Assembly: GCF_002234915.1 (NCBI RefSeq)
Contig: NZ_NEWD01000004.1
Location: forward strand, 186,001 to 250,000
Reading direction: 5' to 3'
DNA length: 64,000 bases
Source of the DNA: Bifidobacterium vansinderenii
GTDB taxonomy: Bacteria > Actinomycetota > Actinomycetes > Actinomycetales > Bifidobacteriaceae
Each line of letters starts with the position of its first letter. Position 1 is the first letter of the stretch. Below the pieces are notes generated by a model, which saw only the letters and a program-made list of their open reading frames with translations, ran no database searches and had not been told where the DNA came from. Below are positions 16,240-25,089 of this stretch, one piece after another. The position numbers and the translations under genes were made by a program.

Positions 16240-18057
16240 TCAGGCGAGCAGCGTCTTGACGCGATCGGCGATGGCGTCGGCGGCCTCGGCCACCGGCACG
16301 GCGACGTTGTTCTCGCCGTTGCGATCACGCACTTCGATCGTGCCGTTGTTCACGGTGTCGCGACCGGCCACGGCGATCACCGGAACGCCGATGAGCTCGG
16401 CATCCTTGAACTTCACGCCCGGGGAGACCTTCTTGCGATCGTCGTAGATGACCTCGAGACCGCGCTCCTCCAGCTCGGTGACCAGCTTCTCGGCGGCCTC
16501 GAACGCCTCGGCGTTCTTGCCGGTGGCCACCACGTGCACCTGAGCGGGGGCGATCACGGTCGGCCAGGCCAGACCGCGCTCGTCGTGATGTGTCTCGGCG
16601 ATGCAGGCCAGCACGCGGGAGACGCCGATGCCGTAGCAGCCCATCCACACCGGCACGGCCTTGCCATTCTGGTCGAGAACCTTGAGGTCCAGCGCCTTGG
16701 AGTACTTGAGGCCAAGCTGGAACACCTGGCCGATCTCCACACCGCGTTCGAAGCTCAGCGGGCCGGAGCCGTCCGGGCTCATGTCGCCGTGGCGAACCTC
16801 AACGGCCTCCACGGTGCCGTCGGCCTGGAAGTCACGGCCGTAGACGAGGTTGTAGTAGTCGACCTCGTTCTCGTCGGCGCCGGTGAACCATGCGGAGCCC
16901 TTGACCACGTGGGCGTCCACGAAGTAGCGGATCGGATCCTCCACACCGGCGGCCTTGGCCTGCGGGCCCAAGACCATCGGTCCGATGTAGCCGGGGACCA
17001 GCTCCGGGTGCTTCTTCAGATCCTCCTCATTGGCTTCCTCAAGCTCGGCCGGGGCGAACTGCGCCTCGAGACGCTTCATGTCCACGGTGCGGTCGCCGGG
17101 AACGCCGACCACGATCACCTCGCGCCACGGCTCATCATGATCCGCGTCCTCGGCGTGCTTGACGGCGATGACCACGTTCTTGAGGATGTCGGAGGCCTGC
17201 CATTCGCGGCCGTCGTCGCGAGGCTTGTCGGCGTTGCCGCGCTCGATCATCTTGTCGATGGTCTTGGCGTCGGGCGTAGCACGCTTCTCGGCGGCGGGGG
17301 TGTTGGAGCAATCGATCTCCGGCAGTTCGGGCGTGTGCAGGGCCTCGACGTTCCAGGCCTTACCGGACGGAGCGAGCGCGAACGTGTCCTCGCCGATCGG
17401 CATGGGGGCGAGGAACTCCTCGGACGCGGAGCCGCCCATCGGGCCGGACATGGCGAACACGGGCACGTACTTGAGGTCGAGACGCTGGAAGACGCGCTCG
17501 TAGGCGCCGCGCTCGTCGTAGTACGCCTTCTTCAGGCCCTCCTCGTCGATGCTGAACGAGTAGGCGTCCTTCATCACGAACTCACGGCCGCGGATCAGGC
17601 CGGCGCGCGGACGGAACTCGTCGCGGTACTTGGTCTGGATCTGGTACAGGGTGACGGGCAGGTCCTTGTACGAGGAGTACATGTCCTTGACCAGCAGGGT
17701 GAACATCTCCTCGTGCGTCGGCGCGAGCAGGTAGTCGGCCTGATGACGGTCCTTCAGGCGGAAGATGTTGTCGCCGTACTCCTCCCAGCGGTGGGTGGCC
17801 TCGTACGGTTCGCGCGGCAGCAGTGCGGGGAAGTGCACCTCCTGGGCGTCGATGCTGGCCATCTCCTCGCGGATGATCGCCTCGATCTTGTTGAGGACCT
17901 TCAGGCCCAGCGGCAGCCAGGTCCAAATGCCGGGGGCGGCCTTGCGAATGTAGCCGGCACGCTGCAGCAGCTTCGCGGAATCGACGTCCGCGTCGGCGGG
18001 ATCCTCGCGCAGAGTGCGCAGGAACATAGTAGACATACGAAGGGTATTGGAAGTCAT
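16240..18057 (-). CDS. proS: Prolyl-tRNA synthetase (bacterial type with editing insert)
   Basis: Charges tRNA-Pro. The 605-residue protein has class II motif 2 (YRDEFRPRAGLIRGREF) and motif 3 (GIGVSRVLACIAE). Between them lies the INS editing domain that clears Ala-tRNA-Pro, followed by the C-terminal anticodon-binding domain, as expected for the long bacterial type. The ATG at 18057 (TSNTLRMSTMFL) is preferred: a longer in-frame start at 18099 adds residues not expected in the family. Confidence 0.96.
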   Translation of the reverse strand: MTSNTLRMSTMFLRTLREDPADADVDSAKLLQRAGYIRKAAPGIWTWLPLGLKVLNKIEAIIREEMASIDAQEVHFPALLPREPYEATHRWEEYGDNIFRLKDRHQADYLLAPTHEEMFTLLVKDMYSSYKDLPVTLYQIQTKYRDEFRPRAGLIRGREFVMKDAYSFSIDEEGLKKAYYDERGAYERVFQRLDLKYVPVFAMSGPMGGSASEEFLAPMPIGEDTFALAPSGKAWNVEALHTPELPEIDCSNTPAAEKRATPDAKTIDKMIERGNADKPRDDGREWQASDILKNVVIAVKHAEDADHDEPWREVIVVGVPGDRTVDMKRLEAQFAPAELEEANEEDLKKHPELVPGYIGPMVLGPQAKAAGVEDPIRYFVDAHVVKGSAWFTGADENEVDYYNLVYGRDFQADGTVEAVEVRHGDMSPDGSGPLSFERGVEIGQVFQLGLKYSKALDLKVLDQNGKAVPVWMGCYGIGVSRVLACIAETHHDERGLAWPTVIAPAQVHVVATGKNAEAFEAAEKLVTELEERGLEVIYDDRKKVSPGVKFKDAELIGVPVIAVAGRDTVNNGTIEVRDRNGENNVAVPVAEAADAIADRVKTLLA

Positions 18058-18258
18058 GTGTTCCAAGGTATTCGGTTTCACGGACATCATCGACGGCACG
18101 GATTTTCATCATGACGACGGCGTGGTTATCGATGACAGGCGCCGATGATCGACGGCGGCCGACGGCTTGATGAACGACGATCGACGGCGCAATATCGATG
18201 TCGGCCTTGTCATGACGACGATGTTGTGGACACAATGGAGTGGACGAAGGAGGCTCCC

Positions 18259-20148
18259 ATGCCCGACCCAGTCCCCGAATTCGAATCCGCGGCATTGACG
18301 TCCGACGATGGCACGCGGCAGACGGCTGTGCCTCAGCCGATGTCGGAAACGCAGCCGCAACCGGTCACGCAGCCGCAACCGGTCACGCAGCCACAACCGT
18401 GCGCTTGGCCGACAAGCACCGCGCAGCTCCGTGATGCCACGCTGAACCCCGATGATTTCTCACCGGTTCGAGGACGGTTCACGCCGACCGGACTCGATCT
18501 TGAGGATCCGCGCTGTGCCACGGTATTGGAGTTGGGCCGTTCGGCGGCCGATCTGCTCGACGAACGGGCGCGACTGATCGACGAGATCCGTTCGTCGACG
18601 ACGACCGCGGTGACACGGACCACGCCTGCGGGATCAGCGGCGGCAGCGTTTCCCGATCCTTCGCAACCCCTCGGACCGCAACCCCTCGGATTCCAACCGC
18701 AGGCTCCAGCCACGGCCCCACAAACCCCGTTCACACAATCCCCGGCAAGTGACCCAGCGGCTGCGGCGCTCCCCAGACGTTTCCGCGTTTCCGCCGTGCA
18801 GATCCTGCTGCTGGTGCTTGGAGTCGGACTCATCGGACTCGCCGTATCCGTGTTCGCATTCCTCACCTACCCGCTGTTCGGCAACGACGCCCGCACGATA
18901 TGCATCGCCGTCACCGGCTTCATCGGACTCGCCGTATCCGTTGCGATCGGCGGCAAAACGCGCGTCACCGCGGAAGGCGTGGCATGGGCGTCGTTCTTCG
19001 CGCTGGTCACCGCAAGCGTACTGGCCAGCAAACTCGGGCCGATACCTCGACTGCATCTACGGGATCTGGTCACGGGACTTCTACTGCTCATGGTCGCCGC
19101 AATCGCCGTGGCACTGCATCTGGCAACAGCGAAACGAACGACCCCTACCCGTGCCTATTCATTGGCCGCCAGCCTGCTCACGCCCATGGGACTGGCCATG
19201 ATCGGCAGCACCGGTCTGCTCGGCCGCACCGGGCAGAGTCTGGCGGTCATCACGCTGATGTCCGCCGTACTCATCGCAACGTATCTGCTGCCCGCGCCAC
19301 GACTGCCGGATGCGGAACGACTGCTGATGACGTTGGAGTCGTCCTTCATTCTGATGGTGATCGGCTTCGGTGATTTCGCGAATCCGAACCATGTACGATT
19401 CGCGGCCGTCACGTCACTGGCCGCCTACGTGGTCCCGATGATCATCGCCACGCTGATGTGGGTGCGCGCCGCCACCCCTCAGATTGTTCCGCCGATGCAG
19501 GCCACCCAACCGATGCCGGATCCGCGGTCCCCGCAACGCGTACGCACCACGATCACCGACGCGAACCGTTGGATTCTCACCATCATCACGGTGATCATGG
19601 GCGTGGGCATGATGGGACTGTCGATGACGAACGACTATCGTCCACTGCCGCCGGATGTGCCCACCGCGCTGTTCGGCGTGACGGCGCTCATCGTCGGCAC
19701 GATGTGGATGAGACGACGCCCCGCACTGCGCAGCTGGCCCGCGCTCTGGCCCGGCCTGACGACGCTGCTCGCGCCGATGCTGCTGGTCTCGTGGAATGAA
19801 CGGTGGGCGCGCGATCAGATCATGTACAGTACGTCGCCCGACGGCATGACACCGACCAGCTCCGGTCACCCGTTCCCGGTGCGTGAGATTCTGCTGTTCG
19901 TGATCGCGCTGGCCGTGCTGATCGCGGGCGCGCTGCTCGGATGGCAGGCGCCGATCATCGCCGGTGCGGCAACGCTGATCCTGCACGTGATCGTACTGCT
20001 GTGGTCATGGATCGTCATGTTTTCGCTGGCGTTCTGGTGGGTATGGCTGGCGGTCGGCGGCATCGTCCTGATCATCGTGGCCGCCCGCTACGAGCGCAGC
20101 CTGGGAGCGGCGAAAACACTGGTCACCAGAATCTCGCAGCTCCGGTAG
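18259..20148 (+). CDS. SCO7613-like multi-spanning membrane protein
   Basis: Function unknown. The 629 residues begin with about 165 hydrophilic residues rich in Pro, Gln and Thr, including a short tandem repeat of QPQPVT. Roughly 12-14 membrane segments follow. The phrases LLLVLGVGLIGLAVSVFAFL and TAEGVAWASFFALV resemble the C-terminal domain named after Streptomyces SCO7613; this is recognition from memory. The ATG at 18259 follows GAAGGAGG by 5 nt, better than upstream in-frame starts. It is monocistronic between proS and a repeat. Confidence 0.75.
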   Translation: MPDPVPEFESAALTSDDGTRQTAVPQPMSETQPQPVTQPQPVTQPQPCAWPTSTAQLRDATLNPDDFSPVRGRFTPTGLDLEDPRCATVLELGRSAADLLDERARLIDEIRSSTTTAVTRTTPAGSAAAAFPDPSQPLGPQPLGFQPQAPATAPQTPFTQSPASDPAAAALPRRFRVSAVQILLLVLGVGLIGLAVSVFAFLTYPLFGNDARTICIAVTGFIGLAVSVAIGGKTRVTAEGVAWASFFALVTASVLASKLGPIPRLHLRDLVTGLLLLMVAAIAVALHLATAKRTTPTRAYSLAASLLTPMGLAMIGSTGLLGRTGQSLAVITLMSAVLIATYLLPAPRLPDAERLLMTLESSFILMVIGFGDFANPNHVRFAAVTSLAAYVVPMIIATLMWVRAATPQIVPPMQATQPMPDPRSPQRVRTTITDANRWILTIITVIMGVGMMGLSMTNDYRPLPPDVPTALFGVTALIVGTMWMRRRPALRSWPALWPGLTTLLAPMLLVSWNERWARDQIMYSTSPDGMTPTSSGHPFPVREILLFVIALAVLIAGALLGWQAPIIAGAATLILHVIVLLWSWIVMFSLAFWWVWLAVGGIVLIIVAARYERSLGAAKTLVTRISQLR

Positions 20149-20162
20149 CCGTCGTATCCCCC

Positions 20163-20217
20163 GTTCTCCCTCCAAGGGAGGGAGATGTCATGACAACGTC
20201 ATGACAGAGGGAGGGGT
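20163..20217. repeat. CTCCCTCC mosaic repeat, single direct unit
   Basis: GTTCTCCCTCCAAGGGAGGGAG, then the perfect dyad TGTCATGAC/GTCATGACA, then GAGGGAGGGG. It sits between two convergent genes. Confidence 0.85.
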
Positions 20218-20296
20218 CCAGCCCCTATCGCAGTCTCATCCCTCCCCGAACCGCCGCATCCTCTTCTTGAGAGGCGTAACACATGCGGGACGAAAC

Positions 20297-21814
20297 CTAC
20301 CGGTCTGCGAGCACTCCACCGGCATAGGCGTCGGAATCGCCTGCGGAGTAGTAGATCTCGCCGGGTCGGGCGCCGCCTTCGAGGAGCTTGCTCACGGTCA
20401 CGAAATGATATCCCTGGTCCTGCAGCCGCTTCACGATCTGCGGAATCGCCCTGGCCGTACTGCCATACGTGTCGTGTAGGTCAACGATGGACCCGCTCAA
20501 CGTGGTATCCACCACCTGCTTCACAGTGGCGTTGGCGTCCCGGCTTTTCCAATCCTGCGAATCGATGTTCCACAGCACCAGACTCATACCATCGGCCTTG
20601 GCCTGGTTCAGCACAGTGTCACTCCACGCACCGTCCGGTGCCCGAAGAAGCGTCGGACGACTGCCGGTCACGTTTTCGATCGCATCGGAGGTCTTGTCAA
20701 GACTAGTTTTGAGGTCGCCGGCCGACAGTGCGTGCAGCTGTGTATGCGACCACGACATGCTGCCGATTTCGTGTCCTTCCGCGGCTGTTCGTTTGAGCAG
20801 GTCCACGTTGCTGCCGGTGATGTTCTGTCCCTGCACGAAGAACGTGGCGGGCACGCCGGCCTTGTTGAGCGCGTCGAGCACCTTAGGCGTGTTCGTCTTG
20901 TCCGGCCCGTCGTCGAAGGTGAGCGCCACGCATTTGCTCAGCCGGCAGTCGAGCGGCATCGCGTCGCGCACGGCGTCGGTGGCGGACTGCAGATCGGCCA
21001 TCACGCCCTTGGTGGATTCCGCGGTCAGATTGTTGGTCTTCTGCAACGCCGTTGCCGCATCGATCGCACCAGATAGCGCGGTGCGCAACGATTCATCGAC
21101 CTTACCTGCGGACACGTCGAGCACGGTCTGCGCGGTGGACACGAGATACGACAGTCGCGTCCGCACGTTGACGGACTTCTGATCCTCGATGCTGGCCTTC
21201 ACATTGTCGGCCGCATACTGCACTTCGCCGGTGCGTTTGAACATGGGAGTGATGGCGTCATTGAACGATCCGGCAAGGGTATTGAGGTCGTCGATGCCGG
21301 CGCTGCCCGAGCATTGGCTTTCGTTGAGCGCATTGAGGTCCAGGCCGATCACGGAGCTGTCATTGGTGCCGGCGAGATCGTTGAGCATGTCGAGCAGTTT
21401 GGTGTTGGCCACGTCGTCGGACGGGGTCTTGCCAAGTTCGCGCGCGGCTTTCATGGTGGCGGTGTAGGTGGTGACCGTGGTGGCGTATTTCGATTGCGCG
21501 CTCTGGCAGGAACGCAACGCTTCGGCATGCGCCTGCGCACGGAAATCGGCCACGCCACGGGCGATCGTGACGCCGGCGATCAGCGCAAGCACGGCGAACA
21601 CGGAGAGGAACGCGATGAGTAGTGGCTTTGGACGGCTGTGGGGCAGGCGCCGGGCAGAAGCGGTGATGTCTGCGGAAGCATCGTGCCGGTCTTCCGAGGC
21701 CATGTCATCGGTGCCGCCGTCAGAGAGACCGGTGACGTCCGCCCACTGACTGGCCAATGAATCGAAGTCGCCCGAGTTGATGTCGGCGGAGTCCGCGTCA
21801 TGCTCATCTCTCAT
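20297..21814 (-). CDS. Membrane-anchored polysaccharide deacetylase (CE4)
   Basis: Probably deacetylates N-acetylated cell-wall sugars outside the cell, which can protect against lysozyme. The 505 residues show a cytoplasmic acidic N-terminus, one TM anchor (about 65-84), a helical stalk, then a NodB-homology domain. Catalytic motif 1 is TFDDGP (299-304; Asp301/Asp302) and motif 2 is SHTQLH with His357 and His361. The ATG at 21814 follows GGAGGGGG; an upstream in-frame ATG at 21859 lacks such a site. The true substrate is not shown by the sequence. Confidence 0.88.
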   Translation of the reverse strand: MRDEHDADSADINSGDFDSLASQWADVTGLSDGGTDDMASEDRHDASADITASARRLPHSRPKPLLIAFLSVFAVLALIAGVTIARGVADFRAQAHAEALRSCQSAQSKYATTVTTYTATMKAARELGKTPSDDVANTKLLDMLNDLAGTNDSSVIGLDLNALNESQCSGSAGIDDLNTLAGSFNDAITPMFKRTGEVQYAADNVKASIEDQKSVNVRTRLSYLVSTAQTVLDVSAGKVDESLRTALSGAIDAATALQKTNNLTAESTKGVMADLQSATDAVRDAMPLDCRLSKCVALTFDDGPDKTNTPKVLDALNKAGVPATFFVQGQNITGSNVDLLKRTAAEGHEIGSMSWSHTQLHALSAGDLKTSLDKTSDAIENVTGSRPTLLRAPDGAWSDTVLNQAKADGMSLVLWNIDSQDWKSRDANATVKQVVDTTLSGSIVDLHDTYGSTARAIPQIVKRLQDQGYHFVTVSKLLEGGARPGEIYYSAGDSDAYAGGVLADR

Positions 21815-22232
21815 GAGATCCCCCTCCTTCGTCAGCGTAGCGAGCTGCCGGGGACACAATTTCTTTTCACCATATCAACCAGAATGACGGCAGACCAAGA
21901 CCGCACCGCGATTGGCATCATGACGACCTATCTCGTAGTTGTGGTACAGATCAGCGACATCTCCGCCACCTAACCCGCATTTATGAGGTCCTTTGTTCGG
22001 CGGGCTCGCTTCATAGGCACCGTGATTAAGGGCCACCAAGACAGCTTTCCACAACAAACTATCGAAAAATGCAATATAAACGACAGTCTCTACTTGGCGA
22101 AGGACCTCACAAATCAAGGTTAGGTATTGTCAACCCATGCGAAGAACCTCACAAACGGCAGATAGCCGTTCATTAACGCCGTGCAGCGCGGATCAGAGTA
22201 TCGCTTCAGCCGGTACCGCCCCAGATGAGACT
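21815..22232. other. AT-richer intergenic region with repeated CCTCACAAA motif
   Basis: About 420 bp with lower GC than its flanks. GAAGGACCTCACAAA (about 22098-22112) and GAAGAACCTCACAAA (about 22141-22155) are direct repeats. An inverted relative, TTTATGAGGTCCTTTG, lies near 21980-21995. A minus-strand frame of 80 codons (21875-22117) has no recognisable features and may be chance. Confidence 0.45.
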
Positions 22233-23690
22233 TCAGAACAGGGCGTCCTGAGCAAATTCGTCGTCAGGGTTGGCGGGCGTAGTGGATGCCGCACCACCGA
22301 ACTCAGCATCCGCGGCCGCGCGCCGAAGCAGAACCGGATTGAACGCGTCCGGGCCGTTGGCAGCCAGATGCGCGGCGGCATCGTCGGAGGCCTCGCGCAG
22401 TTGGGAGTCCAACATCACGGCGTCGGGCGAGACGAGGAACGCACGTTCGTTCAGGCCATGCAGGTACAGACCGTCGAGCGCCTCGACTCGGGAGAGCGCC
22501 ACATAGCCCATGCCGGGCGCGAATGTACGACGCAGGTCCATCACGGCACGGTCGAGCGTCATGCCCTGCGACTTGTGGATCGTGATGCCCCACGCGCAGC
22601 GCAGCGGCACCTGACTGACGGATGCAAGTACCTTCTCGCCGTCCATCATCTCCCAGTCGGCCGGTTTCATGGTCACGATATTGCCGTTCTCGAACCGTAC
22701 GATCGGCCAGCCGCCCTTGCTCTCGTCGGAGAAGCCGGTCACCGTGCCGATCGAACCGTTCACGTACTGCCGGTCCGCGTCGTTGCGTAGTGCCATCACC
22801 GCGGCGCCGGTCTTCAGGATCAGATGCTCCGGGGCGAGCATGTTCTTCTTCAGCCGTTCCACCAGTTGCGCGCTGCCGGCCGATGTGGCGTGGAAGCCGT
22901 GCGGTTCGTCGTCGATCTCGTTCAGCCGCAGATCGTTGAGCGCGTCGGCCTGACGGTTCGTGGGGAACAGGTTCGTGGCCACCACGCCCGGTTCGGGCAT
23001 CATGCCGATGCGTCCGCCCAGCACGGTGCGATCGGCGTCGGTCACGCCGCCGTCGCGAATGTCGGTGAGCACGGTGAGCAGTTGGCCGTCGTCCTGACGA
23101 TGCTGTTCGGTCAGGTAGCAGATCGTGGGCGCGAGCGACTCCCACACCAGCGATTCGGTGACGAACCCTTCCGGGTCCAGTCCTCGCCGCGCGTACTCCT
23201 CGCGTGATCGCAGGAACTCCTCGGTGGGTGCCACCACGTCGTTGTTGCGTCCCGAACGGCTGACCGGTGGCAGCTGGAAGAAGTCGCCGGACAGCACGAC
23301 CTGCAGTCCGCCGAACGGCCGCGGGTCACGTCGCAGTTCTCGGCAGACGCGGTCGACCATGTCGAACAGCCAGGCGTGCATCATCGATACCTCGTCGATC
23401 ACCAGGATGTCGGTGGCGTCGATGGCCTTGCGGCGTCGTGTGCGGATGCGTTTGAGCGTGGCCTCTTCGAGGGACGTGCTCACGCCGACGCCGCTCCACG
23501 AGTGGATGGTCTGGCCGTTGATGTGCGTGGAGGCGATGCCGGTGGACGCGGTGACCGCCACCGAAGCGCCCGCCTTGCGCGCCGCGGCGACGAACTCGTT
23601 GAGCACATAGGTCTTGCCGGCGCCGGGCGCACCGGTGAGGAACACGTTGGCGCCGGCGTTGAGGATGGCGAGGGCTTCGGATTGCAGCAT
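22233..23690 (-). CDS. Pif1/RecD-like SF1B DNA helicase
   Basis: ATP-driven 5'-3' DNA helicase, likely in repair or in resolving structured DNA. The 485 residues show Walker A GAPGAGKT (20-27), motif Ia TASTGIAS, Walker B LVIDEVSMM, motif III GDFFQLPPV, and the C-terminal WGITIHKSQGMTLD and GYVALSRVEALDGL blocks. This order is that of bacterial Pif1 homologues. Its substrate is not shown, but the surrounding chromosome is rich in hairpins and G-tracts, which Pif1 enzymes elsewhere unwind. Confidence 0.92.
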   Translation of the reverse strand: MLQSEALAILNAGANVFLTGAPGAGKTYVLNEFVAAARKAGASVAVTASTGIASTHINGQTIHSWSGVGVSTSLEEATLKRIRTRRRKAIDATDILVIDEVSMMHAWLFDMVDRVCRELRRDPRPFGGLQVVLSGDFFQLPPVSRSGRNNDVVAPTEEFLRSREEYARRGLDPEGFVTESLVWESLAPTICYLTEQHRQDDGQLLTVLTDIRDGGVTDADRTVLGGRIGMMPEPGVVATNLFPTNRQADALNDLRLNEIDDEPHGFHATSAGSAQLVERLKKNMLAPEHLILKTGAAVMALRNDADRQYVNGSIGTVTGFSDESKGGWPIVRFENGNIVTMKPADWEMMDGEKVLASVSQVPLRCAWGITIHKSQGMTLDRAVMDLRRTFAPGMGYVALSRVEALDGLYLHGLNERAFLVSPDAVMLDSQLREASDDAAAHLAANGPDAFNPVLLRRAAADAEFGGAASTTPANPDDEFAQDALF

Positions 23691-23758
23691 AGATCGCTAT
23701 GGTACCCGCACCCGGAGGCGGTGATGCGGGGCGCGAACGGGAACAGCGCCCGGTACGG

Positions 23759-24901
23759 CTACAGCGCCCTGTAGATCGCCTCCACATCGCTCGGGGTGAC
23801 GGCGCGCGGGTTGACGGCGATATTGCCGGACGCCATGGCGTCGTGGGTCATGCGGTCCACCACGGCGAGGAAGTCCGGACGGTCCACGCCAGCCGCTTCG
23901 AGCGTGTCGGGGATGCCGATCGCGCTTAGCAGGGAGCGGATCTCGTAGACGAAGTCGTCGGTGTCGGTGTATTCGACGTCGGGGAACAGCGCCTCGTGCA
24001 TGAGCTCGTACTGGCCCTTGTCTGCCAGCGCGTTGAATTCGAGCACGCTGGGCAGCAGCAGGCCGTTGGCCTCGCCGTGCGCCACGTGGAAGAACGCGGA
24101 GATCGGGTGACTCATGGCGTGCACGAGTCCGAGTCTGGTGGATTCGAATGCGATGCCGGCCATGGTGGCGGCGACCATCATGCCTCGCGCGGCCTCGGCG
24201 TCGTCGCGGCGGGCGTAGAAGCGCTTGAGGTATTTGCCGATCAGGCGCAGCGCCTCGAGCGAGTACATGCCGGAGAACGTGCTGTCCACGGTGTTGGTGA
24301 ACGATTCGATGGCGTGCACCATGGCGTCGGTGCCGCATGCGGCGGCCACGCGGGCGGGAACGGTGGCGAGCACGCCCGGGTCGAGGATCGCGTAGGCGGG
24401 CAGCAGGAGCTTGCTGCCGACGGTGAGCTTGTAGTTGCGCGCCTCGTCGGTGATCACGGAGAACGAGGTGACCTCGCTGCCTGTGCCGGCGGTGGTGGGG
24501 ATGGCGATGAACGGCACGATCGGGCCGGGCACGGTGTTCATGCCCTCGTAGTCGCCGATTTCGCCGCCGAACTTGGCGACCACGCCCACGGCTTTGGCCA
24601 CGTCGAGCGATGAGCCGCCGCCGATGGCGATGATCGAGTCGCAGTCGTGCTCCTTGAACAGCGCGACGGCCTCGTCCACGCACACCGCGGTGGGATTGGG
24701 CTTCACATCGGTGAACATGACGTGGCTGATGCCGGCCTCGTCGAGGGAATCGGTGGCCTGCTTGGCGAGGGGCGCGTCGGCCAGGAACGGGTCGGCGATG
24801 ATCAACGCGTTTGTCATCTTGAGTTCGCCGGCGTACGTGCCGAGTCGGCTCACGCCACCATAGTCGACGATGATGTTCTGCGGTACGGAAAACTTGAGCA
24901 T
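23759..24901 (-). CDS. fucO: Iron-dependent alcohol dehydrogenase (FucO/lactaldehyde reductase type)
   Basis: NAD(H)-dependent reduction of small aldehydes; FucO turns lactaldehyde into 1,2-propanediol during fucose or rhamnose use. The 380 residues have the nucleotide-binding GGGSSLD (94-100) and likely Fe ligands Asp192, His196, His261 and His275, with the family spacing. The ATG at 24901 follows GAAGGGA; the frame upstream encodes only a repeat. Substrate is inferred from similarity; other members act on ethanol or butanol. It lies just downstream of the aminotransferase on the same strand. Confidence 0.88.
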   Translation of the reverse strand: MLKFSVPQNIIVDYGGVSRLGTYAGELKMTNALIIADPFLADAPLAKQATDSLDEAGISHVMFTDVKPNPTAVCVDEAVALFKEHDCDSIIAIGGGSSLDVAKAVGVVAKFGGEIGDYEGMNTVPGPIVPFIAIPTTAGTGSEVTSFSVITDEARNYKLTVGSKLLLPAYAILDPGVLATVPARVAAACGTDAMVHAIESFTNTVDSTFSGMYSLEALRLIGKYLKRFYARRDDAEAARGMMVAATMAGIAFESTRLGLVHAMSHPISAFFHVAHGEANGLLLPSVLEFNALADKGQYELMHEALFPDVEYTDTDDFVYEIRSLLSAIGIPDTLEAAGVDRPDFLAVVDRMTHDAMASGNIAVNPRAVTPSDVEAIYRAL

Positions 24902-24973
24902 GATGGTCCCTTCAATCTGCGGCGTCGTCGCCACGGTTTCCAGCATAGACCGGCGTGAATGGAGAGACAAGCG

Positions 24974-25036
24974 TGGGGTTCCCGGCCTATACGATCTATA
25001 CGATCTATACGATCTATTCGGCCGGAGAAACCCCAT
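24974..25036. repeat. Hairpin whose loop is a 9-bp microsatellite
   Basis: TGGGGTTCCCGGCC on the left pairs with GGCCGGAGAAACCCCA on the right, with two bulged bases. The loop is CTATACGAT repeated three and a half times. It lies between the aminotransferase stop and the fucO start, so it may terminate the first or vary in copy number. Confidence 0.7.
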
Positions 25037-25089
25037 GGCATATGCGGATCCCTCCGCTCACGGCATGATGATCGATGCGATGATCGGCG

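Noticed and set aside
16153-18114. 653-residue open frame opposite proS
   Set aside because: His/Leu/Val/Gly-rich shadow of a high-GC coding strand; proS has all class II synthetase motifs.
21875-22117. 80-residue minus-strand frame
   Set aside because: No ribosome-binding site or recognisable feature, and it overlaps the repeated CCTCACAAA motifs.
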